Shown here in pieces: positions 44,442-51,586 of a DNA stretch of 64,000 bases (the first letter of the stretch is position 1; each line of letters begins with the position of its first letter). The notes beneath the pieces are model-generated. The model did no database searches. It was given only the letters and a program-made list of their open reading frames with translations, and had not been told where the DNA came from. The translations under genes and the position numbers were made by a program. Source of the stretch: a virus. Where the stretch lies: positions 62,001 through 126,000 of the IMG/VR virus record IMGVR_UViG_3300036766_000678; one strand, written 5' to 3'.

Positions 44442-46352
44442 TTAATTCTCTGTCCAACCGACACTCAGAATTACTGCCCTATTGTTTGAAAAGGGATTAC
44501 CTGCAATGAGCATAGTTTGACCTGGAGATACAGCTATTTGTTCAATAATAACCATGTTTGAAGAATTAGAATTTTGTCCTACTTGGTCTATTACAACCAA
44601 AGTACCACTGGACGAAACTGTGGAACTTTTAAAAATATTCGCAACTGAAATATTACTACTTCCAAAATTAGCATTAGCGGGAGTAAAAGGTGTTCCATCA
44701 GTTGTAATTGTTGGATTTTTAAACATAAGAAAAGTTACTTGTACATTAGTTACCTTGCAATTTCCAGTTACAGAAAAAACGTTCATAGTCTTTCCACTAC
44801 CTATTGGATTTTTAAATAAGAATATGGGATTATTAGAACCAGCAGTAGCTAAATTATAATTATCAATTGCAGCATAAAAAACTTTTCCAGAAGCTAAATC
44901 GGTTGATCCTGTAACAGAAACACTTAAAGTTGGTTGATCAATTGCTAATGTAACAGGAATAGAACTAGCCATTACCTTCTGTCCTAATGTAGTAGATGTA
45001 CCACCATACTTATCTATATTAATTCCTACATCAGATTGATCAGAAGCTATAACAACTGGCATCGAAGATGCCATTGTTTTCTGACCAAGTGTTACATCAG
45101 TTCCACCAAATCCACCAATATCAGAACGCAATCTTCCAGCAAGGGTTAATGTTAAAGGACTTGTTTGCCCATTTATATATGTTGGTGGACTTGTTGTTGC
45201 AGCAGCTTGAATAAGGATTCCCTTTTCACCAGATGTTGTTGATCCTTGAGAAACTTCTAAAGCTGCTACTGTAGTATCCAAAGCTAAAGCTGAAGTATTT
45301 AAATTAGTTCCTGCATTTGCTGTTACTGTACCAGATATAACCCAGGGACTTGTGCTCTGTGTAACAGCTACAGTCCCAGTAATAGTTGTAGAAGAAAGAG
45401 AAACAACCCAAGGTGAAGTTGATTGAGTTATAGCTATAGTTGCAGGAAAATTATTAACATCAACTTGTAAATCTCCAGTTGCATCAACTGTAGCTATATT
45501 TACACCCGCCGAATCTACAATTTCTATTGGCCATTTGTTAGACGCTGTATTAGGTGTACCCTGATTAGCTGTAACAATTCCACTTACTGGTTGCGTTACC
45601 TGACTACCATCTACAATTAATCTTCCTGCTGTAGTAAGAGTTAAATCAGAAAATTGAGTTGCTGTTAAAGAAGGGGAACTTGAAACAACTCTTGCTGCAA
45701 CAGCAGTACCTTTTGTTGTTCCTGGAGTATAAGTATCTCCAGAAGAATCTAAAGTATGTTGCTCCCCAGAAGAAACTCCACCAGTAATATTTACATTAAG
45801 TGATCCACTTGTGGATGTTAAACTATTACCAGATGTATCTTCTATTTTAGCAATTACAATTCCAGATACTGGTTGTGTTACTTGTGACCCATCAACAACA
45901 AGACGATTAGATGTTGAATCTATTCTTTCCCAAGTTACTCCATTAAATCCATATAAAAGAGCAGAATTTAAACCTACTGTTTGTCCAGCCGTAATTGACC
46001 CATTATCAAGAACTGTAGGAGTGGAAGATCCTGCTACATTTATACTCCCATCTGGGTTAACAATTAATTGATTTCCGCCATCAAATATAGCAGAACGAAG
46101 AGCATATCCATCAGGACCAAAATTAACTATTGCTAATGGATGGGAAGAACTATCTACAGGATCAACACCCTCTATAGTAACAGTTCCAACAGAAATAGTT
46201 CCCGAAATAGAAAGAGCACCCTGTGCATCTGCTCTGACGGGAATAAAACGATTATCGGGGGTAACAGAATATAATACAGAAATTGGTATTGAGCTGTTAA
46301 GCTGATCAGCGTCAAGCGGGGTATTATATTCGGGAGGTATTACATTTCCCAT
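44442..46352 (-). CDS. repetitive fibre-like virion protein (636 aa)
   Basis: Contains multiple cassettes typical of phage structural proteins: NGVTWERIDSTSNRLVVDGS, paired VTQSTSPWVVS / VTQSTSPWVIS blocks, GTNLNTSALALDTTVAALE, and three TTLGQKVMASSIPV-type repeats. The C-terminal 150 residues (NPIFLFKNPIGSGKTMNVFS ... ILSVGWTEN) form a distinct beta domain. No enzymatic motif. ATG at 46352 leaves 1 nt after the upstream GIY-YIG stop. Confidence 0.72.
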   Translation of the reverse strand: MGNVIPPEYNTPLDADQLNSSIPISVLYSVTPDNRFIPVRADAQGALSISGTISVGTVTIEGVDPVDSSSHPLAIVNFGPDGYALRSAIFDGGNQLIVNPDGSINVAGSSTPTVLDNGSITAGQTVGLNSALLYGFNGVTWERIDSTSNRLVVDGSQVTQPVSGIVIAKIEDTSGNSLTSTSGSLNVNITGGVSSGEQHTLDSSGDTYTPGTTKGTAVAARVVSSSPSLTATQFSDLTLTTAGRLIVDGSQVTQPVSGIVTANQGTPNTASNKWPIEIVDSAGVNIATVDATGDLQVDVNNFPATIAITQSTSPWVVSLSSTTITGTVAVTQSTSPWVISGTVTANAGTNLNTSALALDTTVAALEVSQGSTTSGEKGILIQAAATTSPPTYINGQTSPLTLTLAGRLRSDIGGFGGTDVTLGQKTMASSMPVVIASDQSDVGINIDKYGGTSTTLGQKVMASSIPVTLAIDQPTLSVSVTGSTDLASGKVFYAAIDNYNLATAGSNNPIFLFKNPIGSGKTMNVFSVTGNCKVTNVQVTFLMFKNPTITTDGTPFTPANANFGSSNISVANIFKSSTVSSSGTLVVIDQVGQNSNSSNMVIIEQIAVSPGQTMLIAGNPFSNNRAVILSVGWTEN

Positions 46353-46353
46353 C

Positions 46354-47097
46354 TTAGTTTCCCCCAAACTTCAATTTCAATGTTTTTTTAATACTATCAG
46401 ATTGTTTTTGTAATCGAGGATCTGTCTCTTTTGTTAAACCAGTATTCCAAGATTTAATAGCATCTGGTAGCCCTTTATTCCAAGGCACTTGATTATACTT
46501 TTTTCCTTTATTTGGAGAAGGTTTACCTAATCTTACTTCAATCATATGTGCTCTATAAATAGGATCTTTCCATCTTTCAATAGCAGCTTTTTTTAAAATA
46601 TCTTTATGTTCTTGAGATAGGGTATGACCTGTTGAGCTAGATTTACCTAAATGTGCCAGACGATTTTTCTCTTTGGCTTCTTCTGTATGGTGTTTCCCAA
46701 AAAATGGGTTTCCCGCCCCTAAAAATTGAATTTTTTTCTTCACACTCATCTTTTCACGAGATTCTTTAGAACGTTTAAGGCCCAAACTTGTACCAGCTTT
46801 TGGTGCTATATTATAGCCAATTTCTGGATTAACACTATTATAATAGTCCATCCAATATTGCTCTCTTATTTCTAGCAATTCTTTTGTTGGATTTTCAATT
46901 CTTTCTATTACAGAAAATTCAAATGCTTCTTCACCATATTTGTTCCAGGCAGCTTGCAAATGAGGATTATGATGCAGATCTTTTCTCAATAAACGTTTAT
47001 GTTCACACCATCTTTTAGAGAAATCAATAGCAGATCCAATATATGGTTTACCATTTACTTTATTTAGAATTTTATAAATTCCACTTTTAGTAACCAT
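46354..47097 (-). CDS. GIY-YIG homing endonuclease with NUMOD-like tail (247 aa)
   Basis: Catalytic domain: SGIYKILNKVNGKPYIGSAI, RWCEHKRLL and NKYGEEAFEFSVIE. The tail has SLGLKRSKESREKMSVKKK, NPFFGKHHTEEAKEKNR and WNKGLPDAIKSWNTGLTKET, repeated NUMOD3-like units. It lies 1 nt upstream of the fibre gene with AGGTG as ribosome site. Confidence 0.9.
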   Translation of the reverse strand: MVTKSGIYKILNKVNGKPYIGSAIDFSKRWCEHKRLLRKDLHHNPHLQAAWNKYGEEAFEFSVIERIENPTKELLEIREQYWMDYYNSVNPEIGYNIAPKAGTSLGLKRSKESREKMSVKKKIQFLGAGNPFFGKHHTEEAKEKNRLAHLGKSSSTGHTLSQEHKDILKKAAIERWKDPIYRAHMIEVRLGKPSPNKGKKYNQVPWNKGLPDAIKSWNTGLTKETDPRLQKQSDSIKKTLKLKFGGN

Positions 47098-47098
47098 A

Positions 47099-47653
47099 CT
47101 ATTTCACCTGTAAATTTGAAAGACGTAACGTGAGGTTGTTCTTAAACTGACTTGAGGGTGTTTTACTTGAGATTTCTTTTAGTAGATCTATATTCCCGTT
47201 CTCCTTGATGAAACGCAACTTTAAGAAATGTGACAATTTGCAGAAATCTTCGTAAGAAAATACTTTTGTCAAATCTGTAATAGGTTCACTTTGGGATACA
47301 GAAACTTGATTCACTATCTTTACTTCAGGTAAAATTTGTTGTGGAGGAACTTCTGTTTGTGTTGGTAAAATTTGTGTATTTTGTTCAATAGATTCTACAT
47401 GTAAAACGAGTTTTTCTTCTGGAATTTCTTCTATCCATTTTCCATTAAGATAGCCCTTAAGACTTCCTACTTTAAAACTCTTTCTTACGTCCTCATCATC
47501 CAAGACATCAAAAGGTATTTCCTGACCCTCTTTGACCTCTAATGGTTGGGAAAAGCCATTTGAATAGGTAACATTCAAATCTAAAAATTTCAAAGTAGTA
47601 CTACACTCTTTAGCATTTTTAATACAGACACGATATCTTTTTTGCTTTTCCAT
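47099..47653 (-). CDS. hypothetical protein (184 aa)
   Basis: Starts MEKQKRYRVCIKNAKECSTT. The first 90 residues look like a compact beta domain; a proline/glutamine-rich linker (TQTEVPPQQILPEVK) leads to a helical C-terminus. No family recognised. It overlaps the end of the HNH gene by 1 nt. Confidence 0.55.
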   Translation of the reverse strand: MEKQKRYRVCIKNAKECSTTLKFLDLNVTYSNGFSQPLEVKEGQEIPFDVLDDEDVRKSFKVGSLKGYLNGKWIEEIPEEKLVLHVESIEQNTQILPTQTEVPPQQILPEVKIVNQVSVSQSEPITDLTKVFSYEDFCKLSHFLKLRFIKENGNIDLLKEISSKTPSSQFKNNLTLRLSNLQVK

Positions 47654-48465
47654 TATCTTTTTCGTCCTCTTTTCTTTGGCTTTTTATCTTTTAGTCCTGC
47701 TTGTTCTAACAATTTACCATACCACTCAGAAGCTTCTAATAAATCTATATTATTATTTTTAACCCTATTAGCATGTGGAGTCAAATATTGTAGATTCCAA
47801 ATAACATGTAACCCAGATACAAAATCACCTTGCAAAGGAATATAATGATCTATTTCCATACCATTGGGTTTATTGGTATAGAATGTTTTAATTCCTCTTT
47901 GACCAAATTTAGGAATTCTAGATTTTCTTTTTATTTCTTGTTTTGTATTTGATAATCTATGTACTTCTGGATGAGCATCCCTATATTCTTTTGATTTAAT
48001 ATAAATTTCATCTTTGTGATCTTGGAAATATTTTCTATGATACTCTAAGATTTCCTCAAGATGAGTTAGATAATATTCTTTAGCTTTTGCTAAATTATCT
48101 AGATAATATTGACTATGATATTCTCTTCTTCTAATTTTAATTTCTTGCTTATTAATTTGAAAATAAATTTTTGCATATTCTTTAAGTTCTTCTAAATGTT
48201 CCTGCCTATATTTTTCATTATATGATCTTTTTTCTTCTTTATGTTCAAGTCTATATTTTATTTTACATAAATGGCATTCGCTCCATTCATCTCTACCACA
48301 TATAAAAGTATCATGCCCTCTTGAACAAAATTGCTGTTTAGGACGACCAATAGACCCTGGATGCCTTTCATCTATACATTGGTTGCATTGACTATTTTTA
48401 GTTTTACCACATATAAATGTGTCGTGGCCATAAATACAAAATTGCTTTTTCCATCCTTTAGCCAT
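47653..48465 (-). CDS. HNH homing endonuclease, family A (270 aa)
   Basis: Two N-terminal zinc modules (QFCIYGHDTFICGKTKNSQC and QFCSRGHDTFICGRDEWSEC), a charged helix with repeating EYHSQYYLDNLAKAKEYYL-like segments, then IDHYIPLQGDFVSGLHVIWN and EWYGKLLEQAGLKDKK. The AAGGAG ribosome site is part of a pseudoknot-like leader. Mobile gene inserted between the module protein at 48593 and the 184-aa gene. Confidence 0.88.
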   Translation of the reverse strand: MAKGWKKQFCIYGHDTFICGKTKNSQCNQCIDERHPGSIGRPKQQFCSRGHDTFICGRDEWSECHLCKIKYRLEHKEEKRSYNEKYRQEHLEELKEYAKIYFQINKQEIKIRRREYHSQYYLDNLAKAKEYYLTHLEEILEYHRKYFQDHKDEIYIKSKEYRDAHPEVHRLSNTKQEIKRKSRIPKFGQRGIKTFYTNKPNGMEIDHYIPLQGDFVSGLHVIWNLQYLTPHANRVKNNNIDLLEASEWYGKLLEQAGLKDKKPKKRGRKR

Positions 48466-48473
48466 AAAATTAA

Positions 48474-48525
48474 CTCCTTAGAAGTGGCACTCCACAGGCG
48501 GGAGCTTCTAAGTTCTCCCACCTGT
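48474..48525 (-). ncRNA. pseudoknot leader covering an endonuclease ribosome site (copy A)
   Basis: Stem 1: ACAGGTGGGAG (48525-48515) with CTCCCGCCTGT (48504-48494). The 10-nt loop AACTTAGAAG contains CTTAGAAG, complementary over 8 nt to CTTCTAAG (48484-48477). A TGG/CCA mini-hairpin lies between. The 3' arm overlaps the AAGGAG ribosome site (48479-48474). Same layout and spacing as 23605-23672 with different paired bases. Confidence 0.78.
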
Positions 48526-48592
48526 TTCATACCGAATTATTTTTAACTACTTAATCCCCTGCCATTACCATTTTAAAAACTATTCTTTTAAC

Positions 48593-49360
48593 TTATGGAA
48601 TCATTGTTAACGTAACGTGCTTTGTTCCACCTGCATTAGTAAACACAATCGTATCACCTGAAACAGTAACTTTTGTACCATTAGAGAAACGAACTTCTCC
48701 ATCAAGAAAAGCTACAGCAGGATATCCATCATGTGTTGCACCACTTAAATCCAAACCCCAATGGAAACCCGATCCGGGAGTTGAATTGTTGTTCATTACT
48801 TTAAATGCAGCATTAGCAGTTGTTAATGCGGAATCGCCATCAATGTAAGCAACTACTGCACCATCTGCTTCTGTTACACCATCAGTAATTTGAGCAAGAA
48901 CTGCACCAGCAGGATACGTAGTAGAAAGTGTTCCTGTAATACTATAAGCCCCAATAACCCCACCAAGATATGGTTTTGTTTTGGTAAGACTGCCTCCAAA
49001 CAAATTCCACATCGAAGCTGCTAGGTATTTTGGGTCAGTGCTACTACCAGCACCAGCAGACAATGTAAGATCTGCGGAAGCGGCCTGATAGGAATGCGCT
49101 CCAGAATAATCTTGTGAGTTTGAAACAGTTCCAATAAGTGAACTACTATCTACAGTGTCTTGTGTTGAAAATTTACCAGAAGCAACCAAGTCAGCTAATT
49201 CTGCTTGCATAGAGGTAAATTCATCAGCAGTTAACAATGGAAGAAGGTCAACTGTAGCTCCAGAAACAACGGTTATTAGATTTGTTGGATCAAATCCAGG
49301 AACGCGAAGCGTCACATTTACAGTGCCTTCATTTTTAATAGAACGAATAAGTGTTGACAT
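48593..49360 (-). CDS. virion protein with shared repeat module (255 aa)
   Basis: ATG at 49360 follows AAGGAG. The N-terminal 75 residues (MSTLIRSIKNEGTVNVTLRV) are unique; residues 95-215 match the module in 9708 and 32835 (DLTLSAGAGSSTDPKYLAAS, YPAGAVLAQITDGVTEADGA, FHWGLDLSGATHDGYPAV). The end (ATG-free KVTVSGDTIVFTNAGGTKHV) is beta-rich. First structural gene after the tRNA region. Confidence 0.72.
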   Translation of the reverse strand: MSTLIRSIKNEGTVNVTLRVPGFDPTNLITVVSGATVDLLPLLTADEFTSMQAELADLVASGKFSTQDTVDSSSLIGTVSNSQDYSGAHSYQAASADLTLSAGAGSSTDPKYLAASMWNLFGGSLTKTKPYLGGVIGAYSITGTLSTTYPAGAVLAQITDGVTEADGAVVAYIDGDSALTTANAAFKVMNNNSTPGSGFHWGLDLSGATHDGYPAVAFLDGEVRFSNGTKVTVSGDTIVFTNAGGTKHVTLTMIP

Positions 49361-49451
49361 TTTTTGTATCTCCTTGAATTTTAATATTTTTGAACTCTTA
49401 TCTAAGGACAACTCGGTTTATTATTCTAATCGAGGCGTTTAGGTGAGAAAT

Positions 49452-49484
49452 CTGTGCAACGCCTATACAGGCTATCTTGCACAT
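49452..49484 (-). other. stem-loop in the tRNA-fibre intergenic region
   Basis: Seven-base arms TGTGCAA/TTGCACA with an inner GCCT/AGGC stem. It lies between the tRNA-Met-like sequence and the 48593 gene and may be a processing or termination signal. Confidence 0.5.
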
Positions 49485-49535
49485 ACATATTTACTGCATA
49501 GGTCTTACTTGCTAATGTTAGAACATCCTAACAAA

Positions 49536-49610
49536 TGGTTGCACCCCTACGAATCGCACGTAGCCCTCTAGCTTATGAGACTAGAATGATCACTTGATCA
49601 CTTGGGAGCG
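49536..49610 (-). tRNA. tRNA-Met(CAT)-like, degenerate
   Basis: Anticodon arm CTAGT-CTCATAA-GCTAG (anticodon CAT), 4-nt variable loop, T arm CTACG-TGCGATT-CGTAG, acceptor GGGTGCA, discriminator A and an encoded CCA are spaced correctly. The 5' acceptor CGCTCCC pairs at only five of seven positions and the D arm (TGATC/GATCA) is abnormal. CAT could also be Ile after modification. Confidence 0.5.
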
Positions 49611-49636
49611 AAATTGTTCTCAACCTAACCCTATTA

Positions 49637-49664
49637 AATCCTTATAGATTTAAGGCTGTTCCAA
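49637..49664. other. stem-loop between tRNA-like sequences
   Basis: TTAAATC/GATTTAA arms with a 6-nt loop. The stretch 49611-49753 otherwise shows no gene; it contains several short inverted repeats. Confidence 0.4.
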
Positions 49665-49753
49665 AAGATACAGAATTTAGGACGGTCGAGATTAAATTGT
49701 GCCTACAGGGGATGACCCTATAGGGCTTTATCAAGAGCTTTATAGGCTCTGAG

Positions 49754-49773
49754 CCCAATGCCGAAGCATTGGG
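49754..49773 (-). terminator. UUCG-capped hairpin after tRNA-Asn
   Basis: Perfect 8-bp stem CCCAATGC/GCATTGGG with a TTCG tetraloop on the minus strand, 15 nt after the tRNA 3' end. There is no T tract, so a processing or stabilising role is equally possible. Confidence 0.55.
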
Positions 49774-49787
49774 GGAATAAATTTATT

Positions 49788-49862
49788 TGGCTGCGAGGAC
49801 AAGATTCGAACTTGTAACCTTCTGTTTAACAGACAGACACTCTACCATTGAGTTACCTCGCA
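49788..49862 (-). tRNA. tRNA-Asn(GTT)
   Basis: Complete cloverleaf: acceptor TGCGAGG/CCTCGCA, D arm ACTC/GAGT, anticodon arm TCTGT-CTGTTAA-ACAGA (anticodon GTT), T arm ACAAG-TTCGAAT-CTTGT, discriminator G and encoded CCA. Confidence 0.92.
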
Positions 49863-49872
49863 GCTAAAGAAA

Positions 49873-50244
49873 CTATCGTCTACCTGTACGTTTTCTCCAT
49901 GCAGCATTTTTAGCTACCACATCATCGGTGCAAATTCTACAACGACACCCACGATTATAACCACTCGCATTATGTTTTCCATACCCCATATCTTTAAATG
50001 TTTTTAATTTATGGCAAGGATTACATAATACCTGACACTTAGCCAATTCAATTTCTCTTCTTTCTTTAGACCAAGACCAAACTTTATGACTAATTTTTAA
50101 TTTGGGATCTATATGATCTATATTTAAATCGTCCCAAGAACCACATTTAGTACACGGACCATTAGCCAAAAGCCACTCAATACGTCTTTTAGCTATCCAA
50201 ACTCGATTAAATTCTCTTTGTTGATTAGGATCTTTATAAGGCAT
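49873..50244 (-). CDS. HNH endonuclease, stand-alone (123 aa)
   Basis: MPYKDPNQQREFNRVWIAKR, then CTKCGSWDDLNIDHIDPKLK, CQVLCNPCHKLKT and a C-terminal CRCRICTDD. Two CxxC zinc knuckles flank the HNH core (DHID, NPCHKLK). Start at 50244 is 6 nt after a -10 box, so the message would be leaderless; the open frame extends upstream only through tRNA sequence. It separates tRNA-Asn from the tRNA-Ala and a tRNA fragment, suggesting insertion in the tRNA cluster. Confidence 0.85.
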   Translation of the reverse strand: MPYKDPNQQREFNRVWIAKRRIEWLLANGPCTKCGSWDDLNIDHIDPKLKISHKVWSWSKERREIELAKCQVLCNPCHKLKTFKDMGYGKHNASGYNRGCRCRICTDDVVAKNAAWRKRTGRR

Positions 50245-50250
50245 ATATTT

Positions 50251-50279
50251 ATTATAACATATTAAATATAAAATTACAA
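50251..50279 (-). promoter_or_regulatory. promoter of the HNH gene in the tRNA cluster
   Basis: Minus strand TTGTAA (50279-50274), 17 bp, TATAAT (50256-50251), TG extension; then six bases AAATAT before the ATG. Confidence 0.7.
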
Positions 50280-50326
50280 CCCTTCGGTTAACAGCCGAGA
50301 GCACTGCCATTGTGCTACTCTTGAAC
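50276..50326 (-). pseudogene. truncated tRNA-Asn-like remnant
   Basis: D arm GCAC/GTGC and anticodon arm TCGG-CTGTTAA-CCGA (GTT) are recognisable, but the T arm and 3' acceptor are missing. The break falls exactly where the HNH promoter begins. Confidence 0.5.
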
Positions 50327-50345
50327 GAAATAAACTTAATTTGTT

Positions 50346-50421
50346 TGGTGGACCAGACAGGTTCTGCCCCTGCTGCCTCGACATTGCAGGTGTCGCGCTC
50401 TCCTAATTGAGCTACTAGCCC
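50346..50421 (-). tRNA. tRNA-Ala(TGC), atypical T loop
   Basis: Acceptor GGGCTAG/CTGGTCC (two wobbles), D arm GCTC/GAGC, anticodon arm CGACA-CCTGCAA-TGTCG (anticodon TGC), T stem GCAGG/CCTGT, discriminator A, encoded CCA. Position 33 is C instead of T and the T loop GGCAGAA lacks TTC. Confidence 0.68.
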
Positions 50422-50422
50422 A

Positions 50423-50635
50423 CTAAACAAACTTAGTTATTTTATAAAGATATTCTAGGTATTCTAAATTACCCATATTTCTTGGGCATTTACAAATTAT
50501 CCAATCCACAGTTTCTAATTTATAACAAATTCTTTCCCCATTTTTACACAAATAATGATCATAATGACCACAACCAGTACATTTAACATGGCGAATTAAA
50601 GAATTATCAATTTTCAAATCAGATGGAAAATCCAT
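50423..50635 (-). CDS. cysteine-rich NLEYLE-tail protein (70 aa)
   Basis: Family features: KCTGCGHYDHYLC near residue 18, C and CKCPRN near 47, then GNLEYLEYLYKITKFV. It stands alone between a GIY-YIG gene and tRNA-Ala, away from the other family clusters, and has its own consensus promoter with a leaderless start. Confidence 0.75.
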   Translation of the reverse strand: MDFPSDLKIDNSLIRHVKCTGCGHYDHYLCKNGERICYKLETVDWIICKCPRNMGNLEYLEYLYKITKFV

Positions 50636-50641
50636 ATATTT

Positions 50642-50670
50642 ATTGTATCAGATCTTTATCTATTTGTCAA
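50642..50670 (-). promoter_or_regulatory. consensus promoter for the stand-alone NLEYLE gene
   Basis: Minus strand TTGACA (50670-50665), 17 bp, TACAAT (50647-50642), TGA extension; ATG begins 6 nt later. The promoter overlaps the last codons of the GIY-YIG gene. Confidence 0.85.
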
Positions 50671-51388
50671 GGGCTTTCTCTAATTCCCTTCTAACTGCTT
50701 GAGCTTTACACATTTTAATAAGAGTTTCTGGTTTGTGTTTTAGACCAAAATTGCTTTCAGCTACTTTGCGAATATTATACCCATTCCAATCTTCATAGGT
50801 TTTAAATTCATCAATATAATATTGCTCTCTTTCTAAAAGCTTAGAATGCTCTAAAACTTCTTCTAAAATAACACATTCGAAAGCTTTTTCTCCATACTTA
50901 TTCCAAGACTTTTGTAAATAGTCATTATCATGATCATTTAAATATAAATCATGCTTATGTTCTGACCAACGTTTCTCTACATTAATAGCAGAACCAATAT
51001 AAGCTTTCTTACTGATTTTATGAATAATGGCATAAATACCTGATATAGCTTTTCCAATTAAAGAAATTGCTACTTTAGAAATATCTTTATCTGGGGAATT
51101 ATATTTAACTACCCCAACGACAGCAGAACCATTTCTAAGTTTTTCGGGAACATTTAAGCGATTAATTGTTTGATAAGTAAGCCAACATTCTTTACTGCAA
51201 TATTCACTTTTAGAACTTGCAATTTTACCAAACTGTTTACCACAAAATAAACAAATTATATTTTTATGGCCTTTACAATCAGGAACATTCCCAATAGATT
51301 TATTATGACAAATTTCATCACAAAATTTCTCTAAGAAGAAACTATTTTTTGGAGCTTTTACGCAATATTTACATCTTAAATATTTCAT
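50660..51388 (-). CDS. GIY-YIG homing endonuclease with N-terminal zinc region (242 aa)
   Basis: The first 70 residues have cysteine pairs (CKYC, FCDEIC, CLFCG, YCSKEC) that look like two zinc sites of the kind used to recognise cut-site DNA. The GIY-YIG domain starts near residue 115: SGIYAIIHKISKKAYIGSAI, RWSEHKHDLY, NKYGEKAFECVILEE. The C-terminus has NIRKVAESNFGLKHKPETL, shared with the 27784 protein. ATG lies 6 nt after a -10 box. Confidence 0.88.
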   Translation of the reverse strand: MKYLRCKYCVKAPKNSFFLEKFCDEICHNKSIGNVPDCKGHKNIICLFCGKQFGKIASSKSEYCSKECWLTYQTINRLNVPEKLRNGSAVVGVVKYNSPDKDISKVAISLIGKAISGIYAIIHKISKKAYIGSAINVEKRWSEHKHDLYLNDHDNDYLQKSWNKYGEKAFECVILEEVLEHSKLLEREQYYIDEFKTYEDWNGYNIRKVAESNFGLKHKPETLIKMCKAQAVRRELEKALDK

Positions 51389-51394
51389 ATATTA

Positions 51395-51423
51395 AGTATA
51401 TCACAAATTAGTCTACATTTCAA
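51395..51423 (-). promoter_or_regulatory. promoter of the GIY-YIG gene after the capsid gene
   Basis: Minus strand TTGAAA (51423-51418), 17 bp, TATACT (51400-51395), TGA extension; ATG 6 nt later. Confidence 0.72.
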
Positions 51424-51442
51424 GCCTTTTTATTGATATACT

Positions 51443-51468
51443 AGGAGGGATTAGCAATAATCCCTCCT
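51443..51468 (-). terminator. stem-loop after the major capsid gene
   Basis: Perfect 11-bp stem AGGAGGGATTA/TAATCCCTCCT with a 4-nt loop, about 35 nt beyond the capsid stop. No strong T tract follows on the minus strand, so it may act as an mRNA 3' stabiliser as well as a terminator. Confidence 0.62.
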
Positions 51469-51504
51469 ATATATCAACATCTTTTAAAGATGTTTTTCAA
51501 TAGC

Positions 51505-51586
51505 TTACGGAAGTGTAATACGAACAATTCCCTTTGCATATCGAACAAGAAACCCAATATCTTCCCAAATCTTCCTGTTACTTAAA
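51505..51586 (-). CDS. major capsid exon 5
   Basis: Reads (L)LSNRKIWEDIGFLVRYAKG and IVRITLP then stop. Starts after the intron 4 terminal G at 51587. Confidence 0.78.

Noticed and set aside
49611-49753. Further tRNAs between tRNA-Asn and tRNA-Met-like
   Set aside because: GCCTATA/TGTAGGC can pair like an acceptor but the enclosed 33 nt are too short for a cloverleaf.
49873-50430. 185-residue frame starting MFSGLVAQLGERDTCNVEAAG
   Set aside because: Its first 60 codons run through tRNA-Ala and a tRNA fragment; the HNH gene has its own promoter and starts at 50244.
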